Part shown: positions 46,793 to 55,607 of the stretch, in pieces
Position numbering within the stretch: position 1 is the first letter of the stretch
Layout of the letters: each line of letters starts with the position of its first letter
Origin: Bradyrhizobium sp. ISRA464
Lineage (GTDB): Bacteria; Pseudomonadota; Alphaproteobacteria; Rhizobiales; Xanthobacteraceae
Length of the DNA stretch: 64,000 nt
Direction of reading: 5' to 3'
NCBI RefSeq assembly: GCF_029910095.1
Contig: NZ_CP094526.1
Span: forward strand, 3,224,001 to 3,288,000
Translations under genes and position numbers: made by a program
The notes under the pieces: model-generated
The model's database searches: none
Told to the model about the DNA's origin: nothing
Seen by the model: the letters and a program-made list of their open reading frames with translations, nothing else

Positions 46793-47101
46793 ATGCGCAA
46801 ATTATCCGTCACCGCCGCACTCGCGACAATCGCGATTCTGCTGGCGTCTCCGGCGGCCCTTGCTCAGGGCACAGGACAGAGCGCCGGACAAGGCACTGGC
46901 AGCCCATCGTCTCCGCAACTCACCCCACCGCCGCCGCCCGGCACCAACAGTGCGGGCACCGCCCAATCTTCGGGAGGCAGGCCCAACACCGGTGAAGGCG
47001 TCACGACCGGTTCGGCAAACGCTCATAGCGTCGACCAGGCCATCGCCAACGAGAACCGATCGATCGACCGTCGGCTGAAGGGCATCTGCCGCGGCTGTTA
47101 G
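46793..47101 (+). CDS. Small secreted Gly/Pro/Ser-rich protein
   Basis: 102 residues. Sec signal peptide (1-25, LATIAILLASPAALAQ). The mature part is low-complexity (Gly, Ser, Thr, Gln, Pro; SPQLTPPPPPGTNSAG), ending with a charged helix and two cysteines (RLKGICRGC). AAGGAG precedes the ATG. Unknown function; probably exported. Confidence 0.75.
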   Translation: MRKLSVTAALATIAILLASPAALAQGTGQSAGQGTGSPSSPQLTPPPPPGTNSAGTAQSSGGRPNTGEGVTTGSANAHSVDQAIANENRSIDRRLKGICRGC

Positions 47102-47260
47102 GCATTAGCGATTTCGCGGCCGCCGCCTTGATGAACGCCGGTCGCGCAGAAGTGGGCGCGACACGGCGCGCGGACAGGAAGCCGCAGTCTTAGATTGAGT
47201 TGGCGTGGTCGGACGCAGGGACGCGCCGGAGGTTCTTTAGATCAGAAGGAGTGACGGGTG

Positions 47261-47770
47261 ATGTTGCGTAAGATGATGATCGCCTTGATGGCGACCGCCT
47301 CGATCAGTTTGCTCACGGTCGACGCCGCGTCGGCGCGCGGCGGCTTCGGCGGCGGCGGCTTCCACGGTGGCGGCTTCCACGGTGGCGGCGGCTTCCGCGG
47401 CGGTGGATTTGGTGGCTTCCATGGTGGCGGCCCGGGCTTCCGCGCCGGAGGCTTCGGCGGCGGCTTCCGATCCGCAGCGATCGCGGGCCCTGCTTTCCGC
47501 GGCGGATGGGCAGGCGGCGGTTGGCACGGTGGCGGCTGGCGCGGTGGCTACTGGCGTCATCGCGGCTGGGGCTGGGGTTACCCGTTCGCTGCGGCAGCGA
47601 TCGGCTTTGGATTAGGCTATGGCTACTATGACGACTATTACAGCTATCCCTACTACGCCAACTACGGCTATGACGACGACTACTACGGCAGCGGCGGTTG
47701 TTACGTCATCCGTCGCGGCGTGATGACGCCGTTTGGATGGCAGGTCCGGCCCGTGCAGATTTGTAACTGA
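47261..47770 (+). CDS. Exported glycine-rich protein
   Basis: 169 residues. Signal peptide (1-26, ending DAASA). Residues 27-110 are mostly Gly/Phe/His/Arg (GGGGFHGGGFHGGGGF-type repeats), then a hydrophobic segment (PFAAAAIGFGLGYGYY), a Tyr/Asp stretch, and a compact end CYVIRRGVMTPFGWQVRPVQIC with two cysteines. The GTG at 47258 is in frame, and AGAAGGAG serves either start; ATG is preferred. This resembles a common rhizobial family of Gly-rich secreted proteins without known role. Confidence 0.8.
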   Translation: MLRKMMIALMATASISLLTVDAASARGGFGGGGFHGGGFHGGGGFRGGGFGGFHGGGPGFRAGGFGGGFRSAAIAGPAFRGGWAGGGWHGGGWRGGYWRHRGWGWGYPFAAAAIGFGLGYGYYDDYYSYPYYANYGYDDDYYGSGGCYVIRRGVMTPFGWQVRPVQICN

Positions 47771-47831
47771 GCGCACGCGGCAACGCAGGACACAGCTGAT
47801 CGCTGTGCCGGCCGCTTTGGAATGGTTGTCG

Positions 47832-47859
47832 CGGCCTCGGTATCTCCATGCCGAGGCCG
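47832..47859 (+). terminator. Stem-loop terminator after the glycine-rich gene
   Basis: CGGCCTCGG, loop of 10, CCGAGGCCG, then TGTTGTTGATG. A 9-bp perfect stem 61 bp after the stop codon; the following tract is only moderately T-rich. Confidence 0.6.
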
Positions 47860-48197
47860 TGTTGTTGATGCCGCCCACTGGTACGCGGCTCGCATCGTAT
47901 TCGTCCGCGTGAACGCGCGGCGAAACAAAGGATGCGGCTCCAATCGGAGCAGGGTCTCAGAGGATATCAGAGACGCTGGCAACTCCTGATCTGACCTTGC
48001 TGCTGATGAGTATTGTTTTCAGCCTCGCTGCCGCCTTGATCTGATGCTCCACGAGCTCGAGCCCAAGTTTGCGCGGCTACGACTGAGGCACGATCGCCTC
48101 TCGTGCGATCGCATCGAGTAGGATCGCGAGCGACGCGCGCCGCGCCTTCGGAAGAATCCGGCGAGCGCGCAACGATGCCGCGCCGATGCGGATGTCG
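47860..48197. other. Intergenic region, no gene seen
   Basis: 338 bp between the terminator and the decayed hydrolase. Short frames only, none protein-like. Confidence 0.4.
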
Positions 48198-48552
48198 TCA
48201 GCAGAATCCGCCGTACTCCTTCAGCCATGGCTGCATCTGGTTCCAGGCGTCCTCGACCGCTTCCTTGCGATAGCTGTCGGATGGTCGGCGTGGAAGCCGT
48301 GCCGCGCGCCAGGATGGATCTTGAATTCGGCGGTGTTGTTGGCAGCGTGCGCCTGCTTGAATGCGTCGACGCTGGAAACCGGAATCCCGGTATCGGCTTT
48401 GCCATAGGGGCCGAGAACGGCGCCTTCATCTTGAGCGTGAGCCGCATCGGGCTCTGCGGCCGGAGCGGGTTTGGCGGATCGACGGGCGGACCATGGAAGG
48501 CGGTGCCCGTTGCGAGGCGAGTGCCCTTCCGGGCTACTGCGGCCTTGAACAT
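48198..48552 (-). pseudogene. Remnant of a dienelactone-hydrolase-family gene (C-terminal part, frameshifted)
   Basis: Pieces in three frames align end to end with the C-terminal half of this alpha/beta hydrolase family: HGPPVDPPNP and RLTLKMKAP in one frame; VLGPYGKADTGIPVSSVDAF and NTAEFKIHPGARHGFHAD (catalytic His) in a second; then EDAWNQMQPWLKEYGGFC with a stop at 48198 in the third. At least two frameshifts are needed, and the N-terminal half with the catalytic Cys/Asp is absent. So the gene is dead. Confidence 0.75.
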
Positions 48553-48600
48553 AGTTCCGCCTCGTAGCCAGCGCTAAAACGATGCCGCCGGCAGCGTGGG

Positions 48601-48801
48601 GTGAGCGAAATGAAAAAGGCTGATGTAACGTGCCCACATTGTGGGGCCGGTTTCCGCCGGCTCGAACTGTCGTCCGAATCCGGTACCCGGGGCGAGTATC
48701 ACTGCCCGGCCTGCGATACGATGTTGGAGCGCTTTGACGGTGACAGGCTGGTTGCCTATCGTCTGACAGTCCAGCCTTCAATTCGAGGGCTCAAGGACTA
48801 G
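48601..48801 (+). CDS. Small zinc-ribbon protein
   Basis: 66 residues with two CxxC pairs: VTCPHCGAGFRRLEL and YHCPACDTMLERF, about 23 residues apart, a rubredoxin/zinc-ribbon layout. The start may be GTG 48601 or ATG 48610 (MKKADVTCPHCG); neither has a strong ribosome site. Cytosolic, function unknown. Confidence 0.7.
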   Translation: MSEMKKADVTCPHCGAGFRRLELSSESGTRGEYHCPACDTMLERFDGDRLVAYRLTVQPSIRGLKD

Positions 48802-49327
48802 CGGGGTCACCCTGCCGCACTGATCGAGCGACCGCCGCCTTGGCCGTGCTGGAGGCACCTCGCAGGCCGAGCGAGTGACAATCTCGCTAAACCAGCATTG
48901 CAGTTTGGTGACAGCGAGACTGTTGGCTCCGACATTCACGCGCGCCGCGGCGAGCGGCCAAAAGAACAGGCGGGAGGTCGTAACCGGCAGCTTCTCGGAG
49001 CGAGAGCCACTGCGATGACCCGCTCAAAAAAACAAGGCCGTCGACGCAGTATACCGTCAACGACCTTGCCAGCCCCGGATATTGAAATCGGCTCACGCCA
49101 TCCGGTGATTGCAGGATGGCCCGGATTCGAGGCGCGACATGTGAACCAGTTCACAAAGTCAGGATTAATTCACGCTACCGGGCGCTTGGGACGGGGCCCC
49201 GAGCGGTCAAAACGGCGCGAATTGCAACTTTCACGGGGGCGGCATTTTTCGGGAGCCAGCCCGCCGTCGCGCTGCTCGAGGAGCCGTTGAGCACGATCAG
49301 CCAGAGTTGGCCGCCGGATCCGAGTGA
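48802..49327. other. Intergenic region, nothing clear
   Basis: 526 bp. Several overlapping open frames of 70-130 codons occur on both strands but none shows family features, a ribosome site or a sensible residue pattern. No tRNA-like fold or clear repeat found. Confidence 0.4.
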
Positions 49328-49828
49328 TCAGCTACGCGACCTGCCACGCTTGCGGTGCGCGGTCGGTGAGCGCTTGCGCGGCGACTGATCGGCTGCGGCC
49401 GGTTCATTGGCCTGCGAGCTGGCGAAGGATTGGCGCAGGTTCTCGACCGCTTCGGTCAGCGCCGTCACCTGGTCGGAGAGCTTCTTGGCGTCAGCCTGCT
49501 GCGCGGCGATCTGCCGGCGCATGGTCTGCATCTGGTCCTGCATCACCTGCAACTGGTCGATCGATTCCTGCTGGGTCGTCTCAAGCCCCTTCGTCTTTTC
49601 CTCCAGGGCCGCGGAGACCTGCGCGGCGTGTGCCTGCAATTGGCGGACAGTCACGGCGCGATCCGACTCGGGCGCGTTGCCGAAGGCGCGCCACAGCCCG
49701 ATCGAGCCGATCCCGAACAGCACGAGGACGAGCGCTACCGCGGCGATCGCGATCGGCTGGACGCCGATGCCGCTGCGCGGCTGCGAATCCTCTGGGGCTA
49801 GATCGATCATGCGACCAGAACCGGACAT
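49328..49828 (-). CDS. Hypothetical membrane-anchored coiled-coil protein
   Basis: 166 residues. Short cytosolic start (MSGSGRMIDLAPEDSQPRSG), one membrane helix (PIAIAAVALVLVLFGIGSIGLW, about 25-46), then a long coiled coil rich in Gln/Glu/Ala (QVSAALEEKTKGLETTQQE ... QMQTMRRQIAAQQADAKKL) and a basic Ser/Arg tail. Start could instead be ATG 49810. No family known to me. Confidence 0.75.
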   Translation of the reverse strand: MSGSGRMIDLAPEDSQPRSGIGVQPIAIAAVALVLVLFGIGSIGLWRAFGNAPESDRAVTVRQLQAHAAQVSAALEEKTKGLETTQQESIDQLQVMQDQMQTMRRQIAAQQADAKKLSDQVTALTEAVENLRQSFASSQANEPAAADQSPRKRSPTAHRKRGRSRS

Positions 49829-50227
49829 CAATTGAGAGGTTCCGCATAGCACAACCGGGGCAGGGCTAAAACTGCGGATTCGGGTGGGGTTAAGTGCTGC
49901 CCGCTCTGGCCGTTCAATATCCAGAATCCGCCCCCCGCCTGATCTAATCTCAGGGACGGCAACCTTTGAATGTGGGTATATCACCTGTCCCGGGGGGCAT
50001 TTTCGGGACCTTGTGGCGGTTGCGCCGCAATACCGGCCTAGCGAGCGCAAGGAAATCGATCTCCGGACATTGGACGAAATACTTTGAACAGCAGCACGAC
50101 GAGCGCCGATACCATGCCGATACCATGAAGGCTCCCGTGCCGCGCGCGAACACGCTGCCCCTGTCCGGCAGCGAGCATGATCATCACTCAGCGGCGATCG
50201 ATCCAGGGGCGAGGTGGGAGCCACCCC
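49829..50227. other. Intergenic region, no gene seen
   Basis: 399 bp between the coiled-coil gene and the terminator of the cysteine-peptidase gene; it should contain the promoter of the coiled-coil gene. Open frames are short and unlike proteins. Confidence 0.4.
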
Positions 50228-50267
50228 AAAAAATGGTGCGGCCAGGCTTTGGGGGAAGCCTGGCCGC
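50228..50267 (-). terminator. Rho-independent terminator of the cysteine-peptidase gene
   Basis: Perfect 12-bp stem GCGGCCAGGCTT / AAGCCTGGCCGC (50238-50249 with 50256-50267), 6-nt loop, and on the minus strand ACCATTTTTTGGGG follows the stem, giving a six-T tract. It lies 70 bp after the stop codon at 50338. Confidence 0.9.
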
Positions 50268-50337
50268 GCGCGAGCCGGTCTGGGACGGGGAGGGGTGGGG
50301 ATGTGACCGGGTCGCGTGTTCGAATGATCGCTGGGCT

Positions 50338-50952
50338 TTACTTTGAGCTTGCAGTCGCAACGGCCGGGCGGTTGTCGCCGAGCGAGACCCAGACATTGGG
50401 ATCGCTCTGCGACTGCCGCTTGACGAAGCGGTAGCCGGTCTCGGTCCAGGCGACGATGCTCTCGTTCTGGTTATCGAGCACGAACTCACCCTTGTCGGTC
50501 TTCACCGTCAGCACCGCGTGGCCTTCGCCCTTCTTGTCGCGGACGACCGTGATCAACAGCGCCTCGCGCGGCCAGCCGGCATCCATCAGCATCTTGCGCT
50601 TCAGGAGCACGTAGTCCTCGCAGTCGCCGTAGCCGTCGGTCGGCAACGACCATTTCTCGACGACGCCCCAATGATCCATGTCGGTCATCGGCTTGATCGT
50701 CTCGTTTACCCACTTGTTGACCCGCACCAGGTCGCGCCACGCGGTCTGCGACAGCACGATGTCGCGTGGCTGCGTCGCGCCGCCGCGGCATTCGCCCGGA
50801 TTGTCGGCACAGAATTCGACCCAGCCGATCGGCGATCGCGCAACATCGCCCAGGCTGGCGTAGAGCACGTCGCCGGCCTTGGCCGAGACGCAAGTCGCAA
50901 ACAGAATGACGGCAACCGCCACTCCCTTCGCCTGTCCCCTGAACCCAAACAT
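50338..50952 (-). CDS. Bacterial transglutaminase-like cysteine peptidase (LapG-like, BTLCP)
   Basis: 204 residues. Signal peptide 1-27 (ends VSAKAG). Catalytic Cys111 in YGDCEDYVLLKR, His145 in GEGHAVLTV, Asp160 in VLDNQ. In pseudomonads LapG of this family cuts the adhesin LapA from the surface under c-di-GMP control through LapD. No lapD or adhesin gene is in the window, so the role here is inferred. Start MFGFRGQAKG at 50952. A tandem PilZ gene lies upstream on the same strand, and a strong terminator downstream. Confidence 0.9.
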   Translation of the reverse strand: MFGFRGQAKGVAVAVILFATCVSAKAGDVLYASLGDVARSPIGWVEFCADNPGECRGGATQPRDIVLSQTAWRDLVRVNKWVNETIKPMTDMDHWGVVEKWSLPTDGYGDCEDYVLLKRKMLMDAGWPREALLITVVRDKKGEGHAVLTVKTDKGEFVLDNQNESIVAWTETGYRFVKRQSQSDPNVWVSLGDNRPAVATASSK

Positions 50953-51072
50953 TGTGGCCCCCGTTCTTCTTGTTGGGACCATGTTTCGCACAAAGGATTT
51001 GCGTCGCCGCTAAGTGTCAAAAGTAGATTTGACGCGAATACTCGTAAAAGCCTCCGCGAATTCGATCTGTAC

Positions 51073-51118
51073 TTGAATCAAACTCGCATAACATTTGAAA
51101 CAACTGCAATTGATTCAA
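51073..51118 (-). promoter_or_regulatory. Inverted repeat in the A/T-rich leader of the cysteine-peptidase gene
   Basis: TTGAATCAA (51073-51081) and TTGATTCAA (51110-51118) are perfect inverted 9-mers 28 bp apart, about 120 bp upstream of the start codon in a clearly A/T-rich patch (51000-51130). The whole gap 50953-51287 carries no gene. It is a plausible operator/promoter region. Confidence 0.4.
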
Positions 51119-51214
51119 ATTTTATGCATTAACACAGCAAAGCGCTGTGACAGCGCGGTTTGTCGCGGCGGATGGTTCCCGGCGTTAACCGCAAAGCGCG
51201 CAGCCCAAATGCAT

Positions 51215-51250
51215 CGAAGGCGGCGTCCGGTGCATCGGAGGCCGCCTTCG
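51215..51250 (-). terminator. Stem-loop after the tandem PilZ gene
   Basis: CGAAGGCGGC and GCCGCCTTCG form a perfect 10-bp stem with a 16-nt loop, 38 bp after the stop codon. On the minus strand ATGCATTTGGG follows, only weakly T-rich. Confidence 0.5.
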
Positions 51251-51287
51251 AGAGCCGAAATTCAAGCGTTTGGGGCGGTTCGCCGCT

Positions 51288-51905
51288 TTACCGGGCGGTA
51301 ACGCTCTCTTCGAGCGTTTCCGCAAGCTGCTCGTGAACGAACTCGAGCGCGAAGCCTTCGTCGAGGTTTCGCACCACGCGGGACTGCACCTTGCCGAGCA
51401 TCACGAGCGACTTCAGCGGCGGGCGGTTCTCGGCGGCAATCGCGGCGCCGGAGAGCGAAAGGTCGATGATCCGGCAGGTCATCCGCGAGCCGTCCTCCTG
51501 CGTCAGCAGGGCGATCGGGTTGCGCGGTACGATGCGGTCGTGGCGGCGATCCTCCGGCAGATTGAGGATGTCGCGGTTGGCGAGCCAGGTCAGCTGTGCC
51601 GCGAGCTTGTCGCGCTTGCGGGCGGTGGCGCCGATCGTCATCGCAAACCCGTTGTCGATGATGCGGGTGATGCGGCCCTCGACCCGGCCGATATGGTCGA
51701 GATAGGCGATCACACGGTCGCCGACATTCCCGATTCCCGGCGCCAGCAGAGCGAGGCCGCCCGGGGACATATTGATGATCTGGCAGGGGAACTCGCGCCG
51801 GTCGGGCAGCATATAGCGGCCGAGCAGGTGCACCCTGACGCGCTGGAAGCGCCGGCGCTCCTCGGCCACGGGGACGACGGAAGGTTTCTTCTGTGCAAAC
51901 GACAT
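51288..51905 (-). CDS. Tandem PilZ-domain protein
   Basis: 205 residues with two PilZ domains. The first: ERRRFQRVRVHLLGRY with CQIINMSPGGLALL (residues 15-105), including RxxxR and NxSxxG. The second: EDRRHDRIVPRNPIALL with CRIIDLSLSGAAIA (115-200), with RxxxR and DxSxxG. Both motifs are intact, so it should bind c-di-GMP, probably as a cytosolic effector. Start ATG 51905 (MSFAQKKPS). Next to the LapG-like peptidase gene. Confidence 0.9.
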   Translation of the reverse strand: MSFAQKKPSVVPVAEERRRFQRVRVHLLGRYMLPDRREFPCQIINMSPGGLALLAPGIGNVGDRVIAYLDHIGRVEGRITRIIDNGFAMTIGATARKRDKLAAQLTWLANRDILNLPEDRRHDRIVPRNPIALLTQEDGSRMTCRIIDLSLSGAAIAAENRPPLKSLVMLGKVQSRVVRNLDEGFALEFVHEQLAETLEESVTAR

Positions 51906-52079
51906 CACCGCAACCCGACCACAGGCTTTCGCCTAACGACCCTAAGGCTGATAGGGTTAACGAGGCGTTATCGCTGGGCGCATCAAGGATAGGCAGAGGG
52001 TTGCGGTTGAGCGACGCAGGGTTGCAGGCCAGACGTTGCCGCGCGAAATGTCAGACGATGCTGCCAGGCGCGCGGCCGG

Positions 52080-52265
52080 ATGGCCATGACATCCCCACGG
52101 CCTTCACCTAAGTTCTGCCTCGCCGAGCGGACGCGCACCACCTATCAGGAACCGCTGGTGATCGGGCGCGACCTGATGTCGTTCGTGATCTCCGACAAGG
52201 TCGAGAGCTTTGCGCCCGACGGCAGCCCGATGCAGCCGCTCGCCACGGCCGATGATCGGCCGTGA
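52080..52265 (+). CDS. Short open frame, doubtful gene or gene remnant
   Basis: 61 codons ending VISDKVESFAPDGSPMQPLA. The stretch TRTTYQEPLVIGRDLMSFV looks protein-like, but there is no ribosome site or known family, and it overlaps nothing. It could be the C-terminal remnant of a lost gene, or chance. Confidence 0.3.
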   Translation: MAMTSPRPSPKFCLAERTRTTYQEPLVIGRDLMSFVISDKVESFAPDGSPMQPLATADDRP

Positions 52266-52303
52266 GAGCCGCGATCAACGACAGCGACAGGGAGGACAGG
52301 CCG

Positions 52304-53455
52304 ATGCGAGAGATCCGCGTATGCACCCATGAGGGGCCCGGCGCCCAGCCCGTGATCCGCACTGTGCCGTGGCCTGACGTCGGCAAGAAGGCCGCCTTGA
52401 TCAAGGTCGGAGCCTGCGGCGTCTGCGGCACCGACCTGCACATCTTGAAGGGACACTGGCCAAAGCCGTTGCCGTGGCCGTTCACGCTCGGCCATGAGCT
52501 CGGCGGCGTGATCGTCGAGTGCGGCCCTGAATTCACCGAGGACTTCATGAGCAGGCCGCTTCAGGTCGGCTCCAAGGTGATGATTCCGCCCTTGATGCCG
52601 TGCGGCCGCTGCTACTACTGCATCCATTATCCAGAGAGCGCCAACAAGTGCCTGACGCCGGTCTATTACGGCCGCTATCTCGGCTTCGACAAACCTCCGC
52701 ACATGTGGGGCGGCTGGGCCGAATATGTCTATGTCGATCTCGACATGCTGCCGGGAACCAAGATCTACAAATTGCCTGATGATATGTCGCTGCGGCTTGG
52801 CGCGCTCTCCGAGCCGCTGACCTCCTGCATCCGTGCCTTCAACCGCGCGACGCGCGCCGGCGGCTTCCGCTGGGGCGACACCGTCGTGATCCAGGGCTCG
52901 GGTCCGATCGGCATTCTCGCGGTCGCCGCCGCGCAGGAGATGGGCGCGGGGCGCGTGATCTGCGTCGGCGCGCCGGAAACCCCGCGGCTTGCGCTGGCGC
53001 GGAAGTTCGGCGCGGAGGCGACCATCGACATCGAGGCGCTCAAGACGCCGGAAGAGCGCATCAAGGCGGTGCGCGACATCGTCGGCGGCTTCGGCGCCGA
53101 TCTGGTGATGGATTGCTCCGGCCATCCGACCGCTGGCCCAGAGGGCATCGAAATGCTGCGCGACGGCGGCACCTATGTCGAGATGGGCCAGTTCACCGAC
53201 GCCGGCTCGATCAACACGTCATGGCATCGCATTTGCACCAAGGACCTCAACGTGCTCGGCTCCTGGGGCTTCACGGGCAACGACCTGCCGCTCGGCGTCG
53301 ACATGCTCTACCGCACCCGCAACAAATATCCCTGGCTCGACATGCAGACGATCTATCCGTTCACGGAGGAGGGCGTCGCGAGCGCGGTCGCGGATGCGAT
53401 GGCGATGAAGACGGTGAAGTCGACGATCGTGCCATGGCCGGAACTGGTCGGGTGA
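52304..53455 (+). CDS. Zinc-dependent alcohol dehydrogenase (MDR family)
   Basis: 383 residues. Catalytic zinc: GACGVCGTDLH and LGHELGG; structural zinc: PCGRCYYCIHYPESANKC (four Cys). NAD(P) binding: VVIQGSGPIGILAVAAAQEMGA. The relatives include threonine and sorbitol dehydrogenases; the substrate here is unknown. GGAGG eight bases before ATG 52304 decides the start; codons from 52262 are in frame but lack a ribosome site. Confidence 0.93.
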   Translation: MREIRVCTHEGPGAQPVIRTVPWPDVGKKAALIKVGACGVCGTDLHILKGHWPKPLPWPFTLGHELGGVIVECGPEFTEDFMSRPLQVGSKVMIPPLMPCGRCYYCIHYPESANKCLTPVYYGRYLGFDKPPHMWGGWAEYVYVDLDMLPGTKIYKLPDDMSLRLGALSEPLTSCIRAFNRATRAGGFRWGDTVVIQGSGPIGILAVAAAQEMGAGRVICVGAPETPRLALARKFGAEATIDIEALKTPEERIKAVRDIVGGFGADLVMDCSGHPTAGPEGIEMLRDGGTYVEMGQFTDAGSINTSWHRICTKDLNVLGSWGFTGNDLPLGVDMLYRTRNKYPWLDMQTIYPFTEEGVASAVADAMAMKTVKSTIVPWPELVG

Positions 53456-53566
53456 TCCCGACGATTAGCGGTGCTGCAAATCCTGTTGCAGTGCTTCCAA
53501 AATAGTGATGCCGCGCATGCCGCTATATTGCTCGCCGGGGCCACGGCTCGGCGCTAACATTGGATC

Positions 53567-55489
53567 ATGCAATCGAACCGGGTGCCGCCCACGCAAGGGA
53601 CGAGCGCAACGTTTGCGTGGGGAAACGCGTCGGAGGACTTCGCGCTGTTCAGAACGCTCAGCGCGGAACAGCGGCTGATCGCCTTTGGTGCGATGACCCG
53701 GCAGGACCTCGTGCGCGGCCAGCTGCTGGTCGAACAGGGTGGACCTTCGGACGCATTGTTTCTGGTGCTGCACGGCGCGCTCGCTGTGTACCGGACCGAT
53801 CATCCCGAACCGATTGCGGAGCTTCGCGCCGGCGAACTGGTCGGCGAGATCGGCTTCTTTGCAAATATCCCGCGCACGGCCAATGTGATTGCGATCCGCG
53901 ATACCAGCGTACTGGTGTTGACGCGCGCCGCCTACGCGAAGCTTGCGCAGGAAACGCCGGGCATCGTCGAGGCGCTGCTTGCCGCCCTTGCACAGCGATT
54001 TGCCATCCAGACGGCACGCCTCTTGCCCGCCCGGGCGTCACCCAAGGCACGGACCGTCGCGCTGATAGCAGGCGGACATGAGCCGGCACCGGCCGACTTT
54101 GAACACCGGTTGCGTCAGAGGCTTGCCGCCGTTGACGCGGAGATCGTCGACCTCGCACGTGTTCAGGCCCTGTTTCCCGGGCGCGCGCTCGACGCGCCCG
54201 AAGTCGCCGACTGGCTCAACAGGATTGAGTATGACGCACCGCTGGTGGCCTATTTCGGCGGTCCGGATGCGTCCGAATGGGCGCGAAAAGCCATTCGTCA
54301 GGCCGATCTCGTCGTGTTCGTCTGCCGCGGCGATGCGCCCGCGCCTGATCTGACGGAGATCGAGAGCTTCGCCTGCGGGGTGCACCCCGCATCGGCGCGA
54401 CGCCTGGTTCGCGTTCATGACCGCCGACGACATGAGGTGAGCGGCACCGCGGCCTGGCTGGCGCGGCTGCCGTCCTTCATGCACCATCATGTCTCGCTCG
54501 AGGACCAGATCGATATCGATAGCCTGGTCCGCTTTCTCTGTGGTCGCGCCGTCGGATTTGTCGCCGGCGGCGGTGGCAGCCTGGGCACGGCGCACGTCGG
54601 AATCTACAAGGCCTTTCGTGAGCGCGGCGTGATGTTCGATATCTTTGTCGGCACCAGCGTCGGTTCCGCGATGGCAGCCGGCTTCGCCAAGAACTACGAC
54701 GCCGAGCGTCTCGAGCGCGGCACGCATGAGATCTTCGTCTCCAGCCGCAGCTTCCGCCGCCCGACCTGGCCGCGCTACGCCTTGCTGGACCACAAGGCCT
54801 TCGACAAGGCCCTTGCCGATCAGTACGGCCACAACTGCCGGATCGAGGACTGCTGGCGGCCCTTCGCGGCAGTCGCGACCAATCTTTCGACGCACAGTCT
54901 CGAACTGATCCGAACGGGACTGCTCTGGCAGGCGGTGCGCGCATCGAGCGCCATTCCCGGCCTGCTGCCACCCTTCTATACGCGGGACGGCCTGATGCTG
55001 GTCGACGGATGCCTCGTCGACAACGTTCCGCTCGCGCAAATGCATCAGTTGAAGAGCGGTCCGAATCTGGTGGTTCATTTCGGTGAGCCGGCAACCGAGA
55101 TGTTCGACGTCGACTATGCCGCGCTGCCGGGGCGTCTTGAACTGCTCGCGGCCATGCTGACACCGTTCCGGAGGAAATCGCTCCCCGCAGCGCCAAGCGC
55201 CGTCAACGTGTTGTGGCGGAGCCTCGTCGCGCATCAACGCTACGACACCCTGCCGATCACGCCGCTCGATATGGTGATGCGCCCGCCAACTCCTGATGGC
55301 ATCGACGTGACCGATTTCGACCGCCATCAGGAAATCTTCGAATCGTCGTACCGCTGGGCCCGGGAAACCATCGCCGCCCAGGAGGCGGCGCATCATCCGG
55401 CCATTGCGGCCTTCGTCGCGTCGGCCAGGGGCACAGATCAAGCGGCCCCGGTGACCGCGCCCGCTGCCCAGAAGGCGCTCTTCGGTTGA
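53567..55489 (+). CDS. Cyclic-nucleotide-binding / patatin-like phospholipase fusion
   Basis: 640 residues. A CAP-like domain (about 25-150) with LRAGELVGEIGFFANIPRTANVIA, the full phosphate-binding cassette (Glu94, Arg103-Thr104); a middle domain (160-320) with no clear motif; and a patatin domain (325-560) with nucleophile GTSVG (Ser364) and DG (Asp480 in LVDGCLVDN). The oxyanion motif reads GGGGSLG in place of the usual GGGxRG, so the Arg is lost. This NTE-like layout implies a lysophospholipase controlled by cAMP/cGMP. It has no evident operon partner. Confidence 0.93.
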   Translation: MQSNRVPPTQGTSATFAWGNASEDFALFRTLSAEQRLIAFGAMTRQDLVRGQLLVEQGGPSDALFLVLHGALAVYRTDHPEPIAELRAGELVGEIGFFANIPRTANVIAIRDTSVLVLTRAAYAKLAQETPGIVEALLAALAQRFAIQTARLLPARASPKARTVALIAGGHEPAPADFEHRLRQRLAAVDAEIVDLARVQALFPGRALDAPEVADWLNRIEYDAPLVAYFGGPDASEWARKAIRQADLVVFVCRGDAPAPDLTEIESFACGVHPASARRLVRVHDRRRHEVSGTAAWLARLPSFMHHHVSLEDQIDIDSLVRFLCGRAVGFVAGGGGSLGTAHVGIYKAFRERGVMFDIFVGTSVGSAMAAGFAKNYDAERLERGTHEIFVSSRSFRRPTWPRYALLDHKAFDKALADQYGHNCRIEDCWRPFAAVATNLSTHSLELIRTGLLWQAVRASSAIPGLLPPFYTRDGLMLVDGCLVDNVPLAQMHQLKSGPNLVVHFGEPATEMFDVDYAALPGRLELLAAMLTPFRRKSLPAAPSAVNVLWRSLVAHQRYDTLPITPLDMVMRPPTPDGIDVTDFDRHQEIFESSYRWARETIAAQEAAHHPAIAAFVASARGTDQAAPVTAPAAQKALFG

Positions 55490-55607
55490 GCTGCCGATCA
55501 AAGACCGGTGATGTCCGCGCCATCCGAGACATCACCGCAAGATTGTCTCCGAAGGCGTCGTGATCGGCGGCCGCTGGTGGCATCCGAACTGATTGCGGCG
55601 CCGTTCG

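Noticed and set aside
48898..49290. 130-codon plus-strand open frame
   Set aside because: No ribosome site, no family features, basic low-quality composition, and competing frames of similar length on both strands.
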